From: Phycisphaera sp.
GTDB taxonomy: Bacteria; Planctomycetota; Phycisphaerae; Phycisphaerales; UBA1924
Reading direction: 5' to 3'
Length of the DNA stretch: 64,000 nt
Assembly (NCBI GenBank): GCA_003712165.1
Contig: RHLH01000001.1
Location: 2,391,575 to 2,455,574 of the forward strand
Positions 16,349 to 24,113 of the stretch are shown piece after piece. Position 1 is the stretch's first letter, and every line of letters starts with the position of its first letter. The translations under genes were made by a program, and so were the position numbers. The notes beneath the pieces are model-generated. The model had not been told where the DNA came from and searched no databases. It saw nothing but the letters and a program-made list of their open reading frames with translations.

Positions 16349-17083
16349 CTAATTGAGCCACTTAACAAAGTCTTTGCCTGTCTCTAGCAACCATTGAGCA
16401 GATTGTGCCGTAGTGATACATAGCACCGTTAATTTCAGTGCATCAACAACCTTCGAACCTGATTCAGATTCATCGGCCACTCTGCCTCCCTTTGAAGCAA
16501 CCGCCGCCATCCCAATAATCGTTTCAGCGCCCTCAACCGCTCTTTTGATACCAAATATCTGATATTCCACTAGAGCCTGCTCGGCCATATCAAGATGCCG
16601 TAACGCATAATCTCGAGCCCCACGATCTAACGACTCATCGGATTGCACAGCATCCCGCGCTTCCCTAACTGCACGCAATGCATCCGTACGAACCTCATCG
16701 ACAATGACATCTTCTGAAACGACTTGCGATAGTTGATCATCACAAATCGCTATAAGCGCCATCACTTCCGAATCTATACTTTGCAGGAAGTGGCTTGCTT
16801 GAACACCAAAGTTTGTATAACGCTCAAATGGGGCTTTCACCCGAGTTACCCAACTTAAATACAAACTCGGATTTCCTGCAACATGCTTATGCATATCTGC
16901 AGAAACCTCATCAACCAACTGACTCACTTTGTATATCAGTGGTACTAAATCTACAAATTGCGTACTAGGAATTCCAAAAACTGAACTCCACGCATCAAGA
17001 CTGGGCTCTTTTGCATTACGCTTTTGCAGCTGACTTAGAATATGGTGCAATCTTCCGGCTGATGTAGATGGCTGAGTGCTCAT
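16349..17083 (-). CDS. AT-richer orphan protein, function unknown
   Basis: A 244-residue protein with no family I recognise. It is largely helical (SVFGIPSTQFVDLVPLIYKV, REARDAVQSDESLDRGARDY) with a moderately hydrophobic patch near VVDALKLTVLCITTAQSAQWLL that could sit at a membrane. Its DNA is clearly richer in A and T than the flanking genes, with different codon choices (many ATA, TTA and AAT), as expected of acquired DNA. A perfect extended -10 (TGCTATAAT) ends 5 bp before the ATG, so the mRNA may be nearly leaderless. It follows the mutase gene on the same strand but probably has its own promoter. Confidence 0.6.
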   Translation of the reverse strand: MSTQPSTSAGRLHHILSQLQKRNAKEPSLDAWSSVFGIPSTQFVDLVPLIYKVSQLVDEVSADMHKHVAGNPSLYLSWVTRVKAPFERYTNFGVQASHFLQSIDSEVMALIAICDDQLSQVVSEDVIVDEVRTDALRAVREARDAVQSDESLDRGARDYALRHLDMAEQALVEYQIFGIKRAVEGAETIIGMAAVASKGGRVADESESGSKVVDALKLTVLCITTAQSAQWLLETGKDFVKWLN

Positions 17084-17088
17084 AATTC

Positions 17089-17097
17089 ATTATAGCA
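17089..17097 (-). promoter_or_regulatory. Extended -10 promoter of the orphan gene
   Basis: Read on the minus strand this is TGCTATAAT, a perfect extended -10 (TGnTATAAT). No good -35 is seen 16-18 bp upstream. Transcription would start at or within a base or two of the ATG at 17083, implying a leaderless message. Confidence 0.5.
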
Positions 17098-17108
17098 ATC
17101 AACAAGCA

Positions 17109-18857
17109 CTACCACTCCGGCCCACCAGAGTACCGCCCGTAGATATCAGCCATCGCCTGGACCATCTCGCCCAGCGTGCAGTTGGCCAGGGCGCCATCGA
17201 CGAGGGCGGGCATGACGTTTTTGCCGTCGCGGCAGGCCTCGCGGATCTCGTCGAGCGCCTTCTCCACGCCGCCCGCGTCGCGCTTGGCCTTGAAGTCTGA
17301 CAGGCGGCTGACCTGCTCGGTCTCGACGGAGTCGGGGATGGTGAGGATGTCGATCGGGCGGGTCTCCTCGGTGTCCACGTACTCGTTGACGCCGACGATG
17401 ATCCGGTCCTTGGCCTCGCACTCCTCGCTGAAGCGGTAGCTCGCCTCGGCGATGTGCCTGCGGAAGTAGCCCTTGTTGATGCCGTTGACGACGCCCCGGC
17501 CGTAGCCGTCGGTGGGCTTGTACGCGGGGTGCTCGCTGTTGGGCGCGCCCTCGACCTTGTCCGCCGAGTCGAAGCCTCGATAGTCGCCCATCTCGTCGAT
17601 CTCGCGGATGAGGTCGAGCGCCTCGGCTTCCATCTGGTCGGTCAGGCTCTCGACAAACCACGACCCGCCCAAGGGGTCGACGGTGCGCGTGACGCCCGTC
17701 TCGTGTGCGAGGATCTGCTGCGTGCGGAGCGCGACGGTGACCGCTTCCTCGGTGGGCAGGCCCAGCGTCTCGTCCATCGAGTCGGTGTGCAGGCTCTGGC
17801 AGCCGCCCATCGCCGCGGCCATCGCCTGGTAGGCGACGCGGACGACGTTGTTTAGGGGCTGCTGCTCGGTCAGCGAGCAACCCGCGGTCTGCACGTGCGT
17901 CTTCATGAACCACGATCGTTCGTTTTTGGCGCCGTAGCGCTCGCGCATCACCCTCGCCCAGATGCGGCGCGCGGCGCGGAGCTTGCAGACCTCTTCGAAG
18001 AACTCGTTGTGCGAGTTGAAGAAGTAGCTGAGTCTCGGTGCGAACTGGTCGATGTCGAGCCCGCGCTCGATGCACGCCTCGACGTACTCCATGCCGTCGC
18101 GGAGGGTGAAGGCGAGCTCCTGCGTCGCGGTGCTGCCCGCCTCGCGGATGTGATAGCCCGAGATCGAGACGCTGTTCCACTTGGGAAGATGCTGGCTCTG
18201 GAATTCGATCGTATCAACGACGAGCTTCACCGAGGGGTCCGGCGGGTAGATGAACTCGTTCTGCGAGTGGAACTCTTTGAGGATGTCGTTCTGGAGCGTG
18301 CCGCCCAGCGTCTCCCAGCCGATGCCGCGCTGCTTGGCCATCGCGAGGTACATCGCCCAGATGACCGCGGCGGGCCCGTTGATGGTCTGGCTGACCGTGA
18401 CCTGATCGATCGGGATGTCTGCGTATAGGCGGTGCATGTCCTCGATCGTGTCGATCGCGACGCCGCACTTGCCGACCTCGCCCATCGAGAGTGCGTCGTC
18501 GGAGTCGCGGCCCATGAGCGTGGGCAGGTCGAACGCGGTCGAGAGCCCGGTGTTCGCCTTTGTGCTGGTCTTGGCTGCCTGGAGCAGGTACTTGAAGCGC
18601 TGGTTTGTGTCGTCGGCGGACCCGAAGCCCGCGAACTGACGCATGGTCCAGAGCCTCGAGCGGTAGCCCTGCGGGAACAAGCCCCGGGTGTACGGGTACT
18701 CGCCGGGGCTTGCGATATCGCGATCGATGGCCTTGAGCGACTCGGCCGGCTGGGCTGGGCCGTAGCTGGGCTCGAGCACGAGTCCGGAGATGGTGACCGC
18801 GTGCGGATCGACGCCGTCGAGTCCCGGTCCGGTGATGTTGGTCTGCGAGGTGGTCAT
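17109..18857 (-). CDS. B12-dependent acyl-CoA mutase large subunit, isobutyryl-CoA mutase type
   Basis: A 582-residue TIM-barrel subunit of the methylmalonyl-CoA mutase family with no B12 domain of its own. Motifs are PYTRGLFPQGYRSRLWTMRQ, AFDLPTLMGRDSDD, GTLQNDILKEF, SVSGYHIREAGST and QTAGCSLTEQQPLNNVVR. The residues that read the substrate differ from methylmalonyl-CoA mutase. The Tyr89 position is Phe75 (RQFAGFG), the Arg207 position is Gln199 (KEFHSQNEF), and the Asp of 2-hydroxyisobutyryl-CoA mutase is Ala108. Phe plus Gln is the known isobutyryl-CoA mutase pair, so the likely reaction is isobutyryl-CoA to n-butyryl-CoA. Its B12 and GTPase partner is probably the protein at 9156-10307. 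AGGAG lies 10 nt upstream of the ATG. Confidence 0.88.
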   Translation of the reverse strand: MTTSQTNITGPGLDGVDPHAVTISGLVLEPSYGPAQPAESLKAIDRDIASPGEYPYTRGLFPQGYRSRLWTMRQFAGFGSADDTNQRFKYLLQAAKTSTKANTGLSTAFDLPTLMGRDSDDALSMGEVGKCGVAIDTIEDMHRLYADIPIDQVTVSQTINGPAAVIWAMYLAMAKQRGIGWETLGGTLQNDILKEFHSQNEFIYPPDPSVKLVVDTIEFQSQHLPKWNSVSISGYHIREAGSTATQELAFTLRDGMEYVEACIERGLDIDQFAPRLSYFFNSHNEFFEEVCKLRAARRIWARVMRERYGAKNERSWFMKTHVQTAGCSLTEQQPLNNVVRVAYQAMAAAMGGCQSLHTDSMDETLGLPTEEAVTVALRTQQILAHETGVTRTVDPLGGSWFVESLTDQMEAEALDLIREIDEMGDYRGFDSADKVEGAPNSEHPAYKPTDGYGRGVVNGINKGYFRRHIAEASYRFSEECEAKDRIIVGVNEYVDTEETRPIDILTIPDSVETEQVSRLSDFKAKRDAGGVEKALDEIREACRDGKNVMPALVDGALANCTLGEMVQAMADIYGRYSGGPEW

Positions 18858-18905
18858 GGGGTCGTGCTCCTGCCAGCCATCCGCCGCGGGAGCCCGCGGG
18901 CGGGG

Positions 18906-18916
18906 TTGTATACAGG
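18906..18916 (-). promoter_or_regulatory. TTGTATACAGG element upstream of the mutase gene
   Basis: This is identical over 11 bp to the element before the B12/GTPase gene and lies 48 bp from the ATG. In gene direction it reads CCTGTATACAA and can serve as a -10 (TATACA). No matching -35 is obvious here, which favours a role beyond a plain promoter box. Confidence 0.5.
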
Positions 18917-18973
18917 GTATTCTAGGGTGAGAACAGAGCGCGAACCAGTAGGAAATAAAGCACTTGGCGAGGG

Positions 18974-20515
18974 CTAATTCCTTTGATTCTCAGCCGAGGT
19001 CACAACGTAATCTGAGCCGGTAGTGTCATCGCCGAACACGCCGTGATTTAACGCGCGTCCGGGATTTGTACCCACTGGAACATGCCCCCCATTGTCAACT
19101 CCGTCGATTCCTACAGAGTAAAGAATAAACGGCAGCCTTCGCCTGCTGAGATTTTCATCCAGCTTGTAGATCCAAGACCGACCATCGCCGCTGTACACGT
19201 CAGGGGGCAATTCCTCAAGATAATCAGGTACTAGATCATCAAGGTGTACAGGATAACGTCCCGTTTCATACGCAAAGCACTCAATAGCTAGCAACATGTG
19301 AACTCCAGCACGCACTGTCTCACGTCTATCGAAGAGATCACCAAGAAACCATATTTCATACGAGAAAGTCGCCGAGTCCAGCGGGTTCGTTGCTTGCACA
19401 ACTTTCATCATATCCGGTTGGATGTATGCCCACTTGTCGTATCGTTTGTGTCGAGGGAGAGAAAGGAAATCTGCAAATTCACGGTAGCGATTATCTATCT
19501 CATTCACAATCGAATCCCACTTAGGCATCCAGAGAGATTGCGTGTTGTATAGCCAGTGGTTGCCCTCCATTCTGGGCTGTGTTCCTGCAAACTCCGTGTA
19601 GACATATCTCCCACTATCGGAAAAATAACGTCGAGTGGTATGAAGCGCCCACAACCGTTCAGCGCCAATAACCTCAATTGGATCTAGAGACCTCTCTTGC
19701 CTTGCAACGATCTGTCTCAATCTGCAAGTAATCTCGGACGGGATACCCCGAACAATATCAGATTGCAATTGATCATAGAATAAATGTGATATCGCACAGC
19801 CAACGAGGTAATCTGTAAAGATCGGCTGGGATTCAAGGTGCTGACCGAGCGCCATACCCTGTTCCATTGCGAGAAGATAACGCCCCCAATCTCCTCTCGA
19901 CGAAGCCCTTGCCGCGGATGCATGCAGGGTTCTGGCAACTGACCGCAGCTTGCCATGAATTGCAAAGTCGATTAATTCGCCATCTTCAGCATGTTCATCA
20001 ATTGGGCGAATCGAAACGTCGCTCGCAGCCACGCGATCGAGTAACTCAGTGATCCCAATAACATCTAACTGACGCACGGCTCGTTCACCGAGCAGCTTAG
20101 CTTGATTAAGTTCATCAAGAATCTCATCCCAAGGTCGGTTCGTCGAGTGAAACTCTTCACTGGCGAGACTCAACGCATAGTCGTAATCAGTGATTGGCAA
20201 GAACTCGTATGCATAGCCATTGCCCAAGTCATACCAAGGCTGACCATCCTCAGTTTTTAGCCCAGAGAGCATCCCCTCATGCAACTCACCGATTTCGACA
20301 AGAAGAGGCCATACATCTTCCCCAGATCCTCGCTGTAAATCCTCGTTGAGTTCACGTACCTGCTTGCCGAAAACTACATCTGTGCTTGGCTTCAGTGTAA
20401 ATGCGATCCACAATTCAAGACCAACCCACCCGACGGTGAGCAGCACGATCACAACAACCGTCGTCAGGATCGGTCTGAATCTGCCCGGCTTGCTTTGAAA
20501 CAATAATTCTTGCAC
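18974..20515 (-). CDS. Membrane-anchored protein with YSVGxDGxDNGG tail (paralogue B)
   Basis: A 513-residue protein of unknown function, paralogous to the product of 21637-23118. The shared N-terminus (FRPILTTVV) runs into one membrane helix. A long extracytoplasmic helical region follows. The C-terminal part has LLAIECFAYETGRYPVHLDD, LVPDYLEELPPDVYSGDG, and LYSVGIDGVDNGGH ending in GSDYVV. This ending is widespread in planctomycete proteins and resembles the tail of type II pseudopilins. The gene is AT-richer than its neighbours. The start is GTG 20515, with TATACT (20523-20528) only about 8 bp upstream, so the start or the leader is short. Confidence 0.7.
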   Translation of the reverse strand: MQELLFQSKPGRFRPILTTVVVIVLLTVGWVGLELWIAFTLKPSTDVVFGKQVRELNEDLQRGSGEDVWPLLVEIGELHEGMLSGLKTEDGQPWYDLGNGYAYEFLPITDYDYALSLASEEFHSTNRPWDEILDELNQAKLLGERAVRQLDVIGITELLDRVAASDVSIRPIDEHAEDGELIDFAIHGKLRSVARTLHASAARASSRGDWGRYLLAMEQGMALGQHLESQPIFTDYLVGCAISHLFYDQLQSDIVRGIPSEITCRLRQIVARQERSLDPIEVIGAERLWALHTTRRYFSDSGRYVYTEFAGTQPRMEGNHWLYNTQSLWMPKWDSIVNEIDNRYREFADFLSLPRHKRYDKWAYIQPDMMKVVQATNPLDSATFSYEIWFLGDLFDRRETVRAGVHMLLAIECFAYETGRYPVHLDDLVPDYLEELPPDVYSGDGRSWIYKLDENLSRRRLPFILYSVGIDGVDNGGHVPVGTNPGRALNHGVFGDDTTGSDYVVTSAENQRN

Positions 20516-20558
20516 TGCAGACAGTATAGTGAATGCTACTCGTCGCTCACGTGATTGA

Positions 20559-21581
20559 TCACTTCACCTCAAGATAGCGTTCAAGCTGCGGCCGCAACTG
20601 ATCCTTGATGGCATCTGGCGCAAGCTCGATCGCTCGGCTCTGCCACTTCACCGCCGTTGTATGGTCGCCGGATTTGAATGACGCCAGTGCGTAGGTGTCG
20701 AGGATTGCCCAATCTTGCCACTCGGTCAGTTCGCACGCCTTCTCTGCCGCGTCGTAGGCAACACGCAGAAGCCCGGGCGTGGAATCTTCATACTCAAGCA
20801 ACCGCCACGAGATCGCGTTGAGCGGCTGAGCCGACTCGGCGTACGCGTCGTATACGAGAGTCTTGCACACTTCTAGCAGACGCACAGTATCAGATTCATG
20901 TGCGGCGATCAGCATCTGGTCGTAAGCAACACTCGTGAGATGCCCGAGCCACTTCTTCTGTTTGACTGCTTCGATGTTGTACCCGCCGTTTAGGAGCTGA
21001 TCGAGTGGCTCATCCATGGCCAGTGGATGGCCCATCCAAGCGATGTTACCTTCGCCATCAACAATGAACGCGGCCGGTATTCCGTTGCGGCCAGCCGGTT
21101 TCATCCACGTATCCACCACCGAGGTACCATCCTCGATCGCAACGGCGTACTTCATCTCTGAATGCTCGGCAACAAACGCGTCTACGAGCTCAACTCTCGC
21201 TTTACCTTCTTCTTGCTCCCAGATGTTAATGCTGAGGACGCGAACGCGGTCTCCATGCTTCTCTTGAAGAGCAGCAAGATGCGGAATCGCAGCCACGCAC
21301 GGTCCACACCAGGTCGCCCACATCTCAACGATGTAGACCTGCTCGGGATCAAACGAGTGGATCGGTTCTCCGCGTGAAAAATGAGCAAGCCGAAGCTCGG
21401 GCGCAGGAAACCCGATCCAGAGCTCCGGCGTCGGCTCGTCCGGGAGCAGTTCTTCCAGTGTCTTGAACTCAGGGGGCGAGAGCTTAGATCCAGGATCGTC
21501 GGTACGACCACACTGCCCGACAGCTGAGCATGCAAATACCCATGCACCCACCACCATCAAGATCGAGTCTTTTATTCGCAT
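20559..21581 (-). CDS. TlpA-like thioredoxin-fold protein, exported
   Basis: A 340-residue exported protein. A signal peptide with a cysteine near its end (GAWVFACSAVGQC) precedes a thioredoxin-fold domain of the TlpA/ResA class. The active site is WATWCGPCVAA, followed by INIWEQEEGKARVELVDAF and the cis-Pro region GIPAAFIVDGEGNIAWMGHP. The C-terminal 130 residues form a helical, tetratricopeptide-like region (CELTEWQDWAILDTYALASF, GDHTTAVKWQSRAIELAPD). It is probably a thiol reductase outside the cytoplasm. ATG 21581 is chosen because AGGAGG lies about 7 nt upstream. The longer frame starts at 21611. It lies between the two paralogous anchored proteins on the same strand. Confidence 0.85.
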   Translation of the reverse strand: MRIKDSILMVVGAWVFACSAVGQCGRTDDPGSKLSPPEFKTLEELLPDEPTPELWIGFPAPELRLAHFSRGEPIHSFDPEQVYIVEMWATWCGPCVAAIPHLAALQEKHGDRVRVLSINIWEQEEGKARVELVDAFVAEHSEMKYAVAIEDGTSVVDTWMKPAGRNGIPAAFIVDGEGNIAWMGHPLAMDEPLDQLLNGGYNIEAVKQKKWLGHLTSVAYDQMLIAAHESDTVRLLEVCKTLVYDAYAESAQPLNAISWRLLEYEDSTPGLLRVAYDAAEKACELTEWQDWAILDTYALASFKSGDHTTAVKWQSRAIELAPDAIKDQLRPQLERYLEVK

Positions 21582-21636
21582 CGAGCTCCTCCTGTTGGCC
21601 AATTCAAACATTCCCGATCTGCCGATCTAAATCGAT

Positions 21637-23118
21637 CTAGTTGATTTTTTGATTTATGACGTAGTCTGTGCCCGGGGCGCCGCTCTGCAAAGCCCCCATC
21701 GGGTTGCTCTCGTGCGGCTGACCTCCGTTGTCCTCACCATCAGCGCCGACGGAGTAGAGCAAGAAGTCCCTGCCCTGCTCGTCTATGTAATCCAGAACGA
21801 GATACCCCAGAGGTACCTCGCCGAGCGCGTATCTGTCCAGCGGCAGTTCTTCGAGGTAGTCAGGTACGAGCGATGCGAGGTCCCCCGGCAGAGCGCCCTG
21901 ATCAGCCCTGTATCGCTCGATCGCAAGCATCACGCGTAGCCCGAGCTCAATCAGCCTCGCCTGTTCGTCGGTGCGCATCATGCTGCCCATCGCTGGGACG
22001 AGTATTCCCTGGAGATACTGCTGCCAGCTAAACTCGAACCAACTCGGATCGACCGGCTGCTCCCGACGCTCCGCGGGCGTGAGCCTCGATCGGGCGATGC
22101 TCATCTCGTGGAACTCTCGGAACCATTGCTCTGTTTCAGCCTTCCTCGGGAACACGAGCGATGCGACGTTGACGATCTTGGGACGCGATGCGCCGCTCCA
22201 GTCGAGCTTCCCACCGTCTGAGAGGATGAGCCGCCCGCGTTTAGTGTGCATCCACTGCACCGCGTCGAGCTCCCATAGCAACTCGGATCGGAAGGCAAAC
22301 TCGACGGGCAGCATGGGCCCTTGCCTCTCGATCGCGTCGCCCAGTCCTTGCAGCGCGGAGTCTTCCAGCCTTCCTGCCATGAGATCGTCGGTCACCGCAC
22401 CTAGCGCCAGCGATCTGATCGCGATGCCGACGAGCCTCTGGATCAGGAAGGGCTGTTCGCCCGTAAGCCTGCCGATTGCGAGGATGTGCTCGAACGATTC
22501 GGTGTACGTCTCCCAGTCGTCCTGCTCGACCGCGAGGTACATCCTTGCACGTAGCGCTTTAGCGAGCCTTCGCTGCTCCGCGAGCGGCGTGAGATCCATC
22601 ATGATCAACATCTCATCCCGACTGTCGGGCATCGGCATCACACCCACGCCGCTGGCAGCGATCTCATCGAGTCTGCTGATGACCCCAACTTCTTCGTATC
22701 GACTCAATGCCTCCAGCGAGAGCTGTCTCTGAAGTCCGAGGTATTCTGCGTCTTCCCCATACAGGTGTGAATACTCATCAATATCAGCCAATCTCTCTTC
22801 GAATCGGTAGATCAGGTCATAATCGACAAAGACCTCTTTCTCGGCGAACACGGCATCGGTGTCGTACGCGTCCGACTCGACACTCTGCACGAGTTCGAAT
22901 GTCTCCATGAACACCGGCCAGACATCCTCACCCTCCCGGCCAGCCTGCGACTCCGCTACCAGCTTCTCAAGCTGCTCGCCGTAGTCGATGACAGGGTTGG
23001 GCGTCGCCGTCAGCGCGAAGTAAACCTCGATCGATATCCAGAGGACAAACAGCGCGATGATCAGGAGGACCGTGGTGAGGATCGGACGGAACCGGGCGAA
23101 GTTGCTTGTGGGGCCCAT
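21637..23118 (-). CDS. Membrane-anchored protein with YSVGxDGxDNGG tail (paralogue A)
   Basis: A 493-residue protein related to the product of 18974-20515 over its whole length. The N-terminus has FARFRPILTTVLLIIALFVLW (one membrane helix). Both proteins have EDVWPVF/EDVWPLL about 60 residues in. The end has MLAIERYRADQGALPGDLAS, LVPDYLEELPLDRYALGEVP and LLYSVGADGEDNGGQ followed by GTDYVI. No catalytic motif is apparent. Base composition is closer to the genome than that of paralogue B, so the copies have diverged unequally. It is first in a leftward group with the TlpA-like gene and paralogue B. GGAGA precedes ATG 23118. Confidence 0.7.
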   Translation of the reverse strand: MGPTSNFARFRPILTTVLLIIALFVLWISIEVYFALTATPNPVIDYGEQLEKLVAESQAGREGEDVWPVFMETFELVQSVESDAYDTDAVFAEKEVFVDYDLIYRFEERLADIDEYSHLYGEDAEYLGLQRQLSLEALSRYEEVGVISRLDEIAASGVGVMPMPDSRDEMLIMMDLTPLAEQRRLAKALRARMYLAVEQDDWETYTESFEHILAIGRLTGEQPFLIQRLVGIAIRSLALGAVTDDLMAGRLEDSALQGLGDAIERQGPMLPVEFAFRSELLWELDAVQWMHTKRGRLILSDGGKLDWSGASRPKIVNVASLVFPRKAETEQWFREFHEMSIARSRLTPAERREQPVDPSWFEFSWQQYLQGILVPAMGSMMRTDEQARLIELGLRVMLAIERYRADQGALPGDLASLVPDYLEELPLDRYALGEVPLGYLVLDYIDEQGRDFLLYSVGADGEDNGGQPHESNPMGALQSGAPGTDYVINQKIN

Positions 23119-23187
23119 GCAGTTTCTCCGTGCGTAACGGGTTCACCTATGAGACACCACTGAACGTCAAATCAGCAGAAAGCTACC

Positions 23188-24039
23188 CTAGTACTTGAAG
23201 ACACCGTGCCCCGACTTCCGCCCGAACCTCCCCGCCACGACAAGCTGCTCAAGCTTCGGGCAGGGGCGGTACCGCTCGGAGTGCAGCCCGTCGGCGAGCA
23301 CGTTCATGATGTGCGCACACGTGTCAAGGCCGATGAAGTCAGCGAGTTCCAGTGGGCCCATCGGATGGTTGCAGCCGAGCTTCATGATCTGGTCCAGGTG
23401 TTCGGGCTCGGCGACGCCCTCCATCCACGCGTAGAACGCCTCGTTGATCATGGGCATCAGCACGCGGTTGCTCACAAAGCCCGCGCGGTCATTGGCAGGA
23501 ACAGCGGTCTTGCCCATATCACCCGCGAGCTTGATCACCCGCTCGGTTACGTTCGCGTCGGTCGCGAGACCGTTGATCACCTCGACCAGCTTCATCACGG
23601 GCACAGGGTAGAAGAAGTGCATCCCGATCACGCGCTCGGGGCAATCGGTCGCCGCGGCGATCTCGGTGATGCTGATCGAGCTCGTGTTGCTCGCCAAGAT
23701 CTGATCACCGGTCAGCATGCCCGCGAGCTGCTTGAAGATCGACTTCTTTACTTCAGCGTTCTCGACGACGGCCTCGACCACGATGTCCGAATCGGCGAGA
23801 GACTTGATATCTGTGACGTAGGTGAGCCGGCCTTTGGCAGCCTTCGCATCGTCCTCGGACATCTTGCCCTTCTCGACGGCGCGAGCCAGCAGCTTGTCAT
23901 GCGTCTTCTCGCACAGCGCGACCTGATCGGCGCTCGTGTCCATGACGACGGTCTCGAATCCGCTCACGGCAGCGACCTGCGCAATCCCGCCGCCCATCTG
24001 CCCAGAACCGATCACTCCGACACGCTTGATCTCGCTCAT
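23188..24039 (-). CDS. hbd: 3-hydroxybutyryl-CoA / 3-hydroxyacyl-CoA dehydrogenase
   Basis: A 283-residue NAD(P)-dependent dehydrogenase, single-function Hbd/PaaH type. The Rossmann motif is GSGQMGGGIA (residues 11-20). LASNTSSISITEIAAAT, MHFFYPVPVMKLVEVINGLAT (containing the catalytic His), GFVSNRVLMPMINEAF and the helical dimer domain (LGCNHPMGPLELADFIGLDT) follow. It oxidises (S)-3-hydroxybutyryl-CoA to acetoacetyl-CoA or runs in reverse. Its closeness to an isobutyryl-CoA mutase fits a route from isobutyryl-CoA through butyryl-CoA. A strong AGGAGG lies 9 nt before the ATG. The TTGTATACAGG element of the mutase genes is absent upstream. Confidence 0.93.
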   Translation of the reverse strand: MSEIKRVGVIGSGQMGGGIAQVAAVSGFETVVMDTSADQVALCEKTHDKLLARAVEKGKMSEDDAKAAKGRLTYVTDIKSLADSDIVVEAVVENAEVKKSIFKQLAGMLTGDQILASNTSSISITEIAAATDCPERVIGMHFFYPVPVMKLVEVINGLATDANVTERVIKLAGDMGKTAVPANDRAGFVSNRVLMPMINEAFYAWMEGVAEPEHLDQIMKLGCNHPMGPLELADFIGLDTCAHIMNVLADGLHSERYRPCPKLEQLVVAGRFGRKSGHGVFKY

Positions 24040-24113
24040 CGCTTGCTGCCTCCTGATTGATGCTGATTAGAGAGATATGAGCATAGGGCCCCGGGGTCGG
24101 TACACTCCTCCCT

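Noticed and set aside
17109..18857. Methylmalonyl-CoA or 2-hydroxyisobutyryl-CoA mutase assignment
   Set aside because: The key Tyr/Arg pair of the former is Phe/Gln here, and the diagnostic Asp of the latter is Ala.
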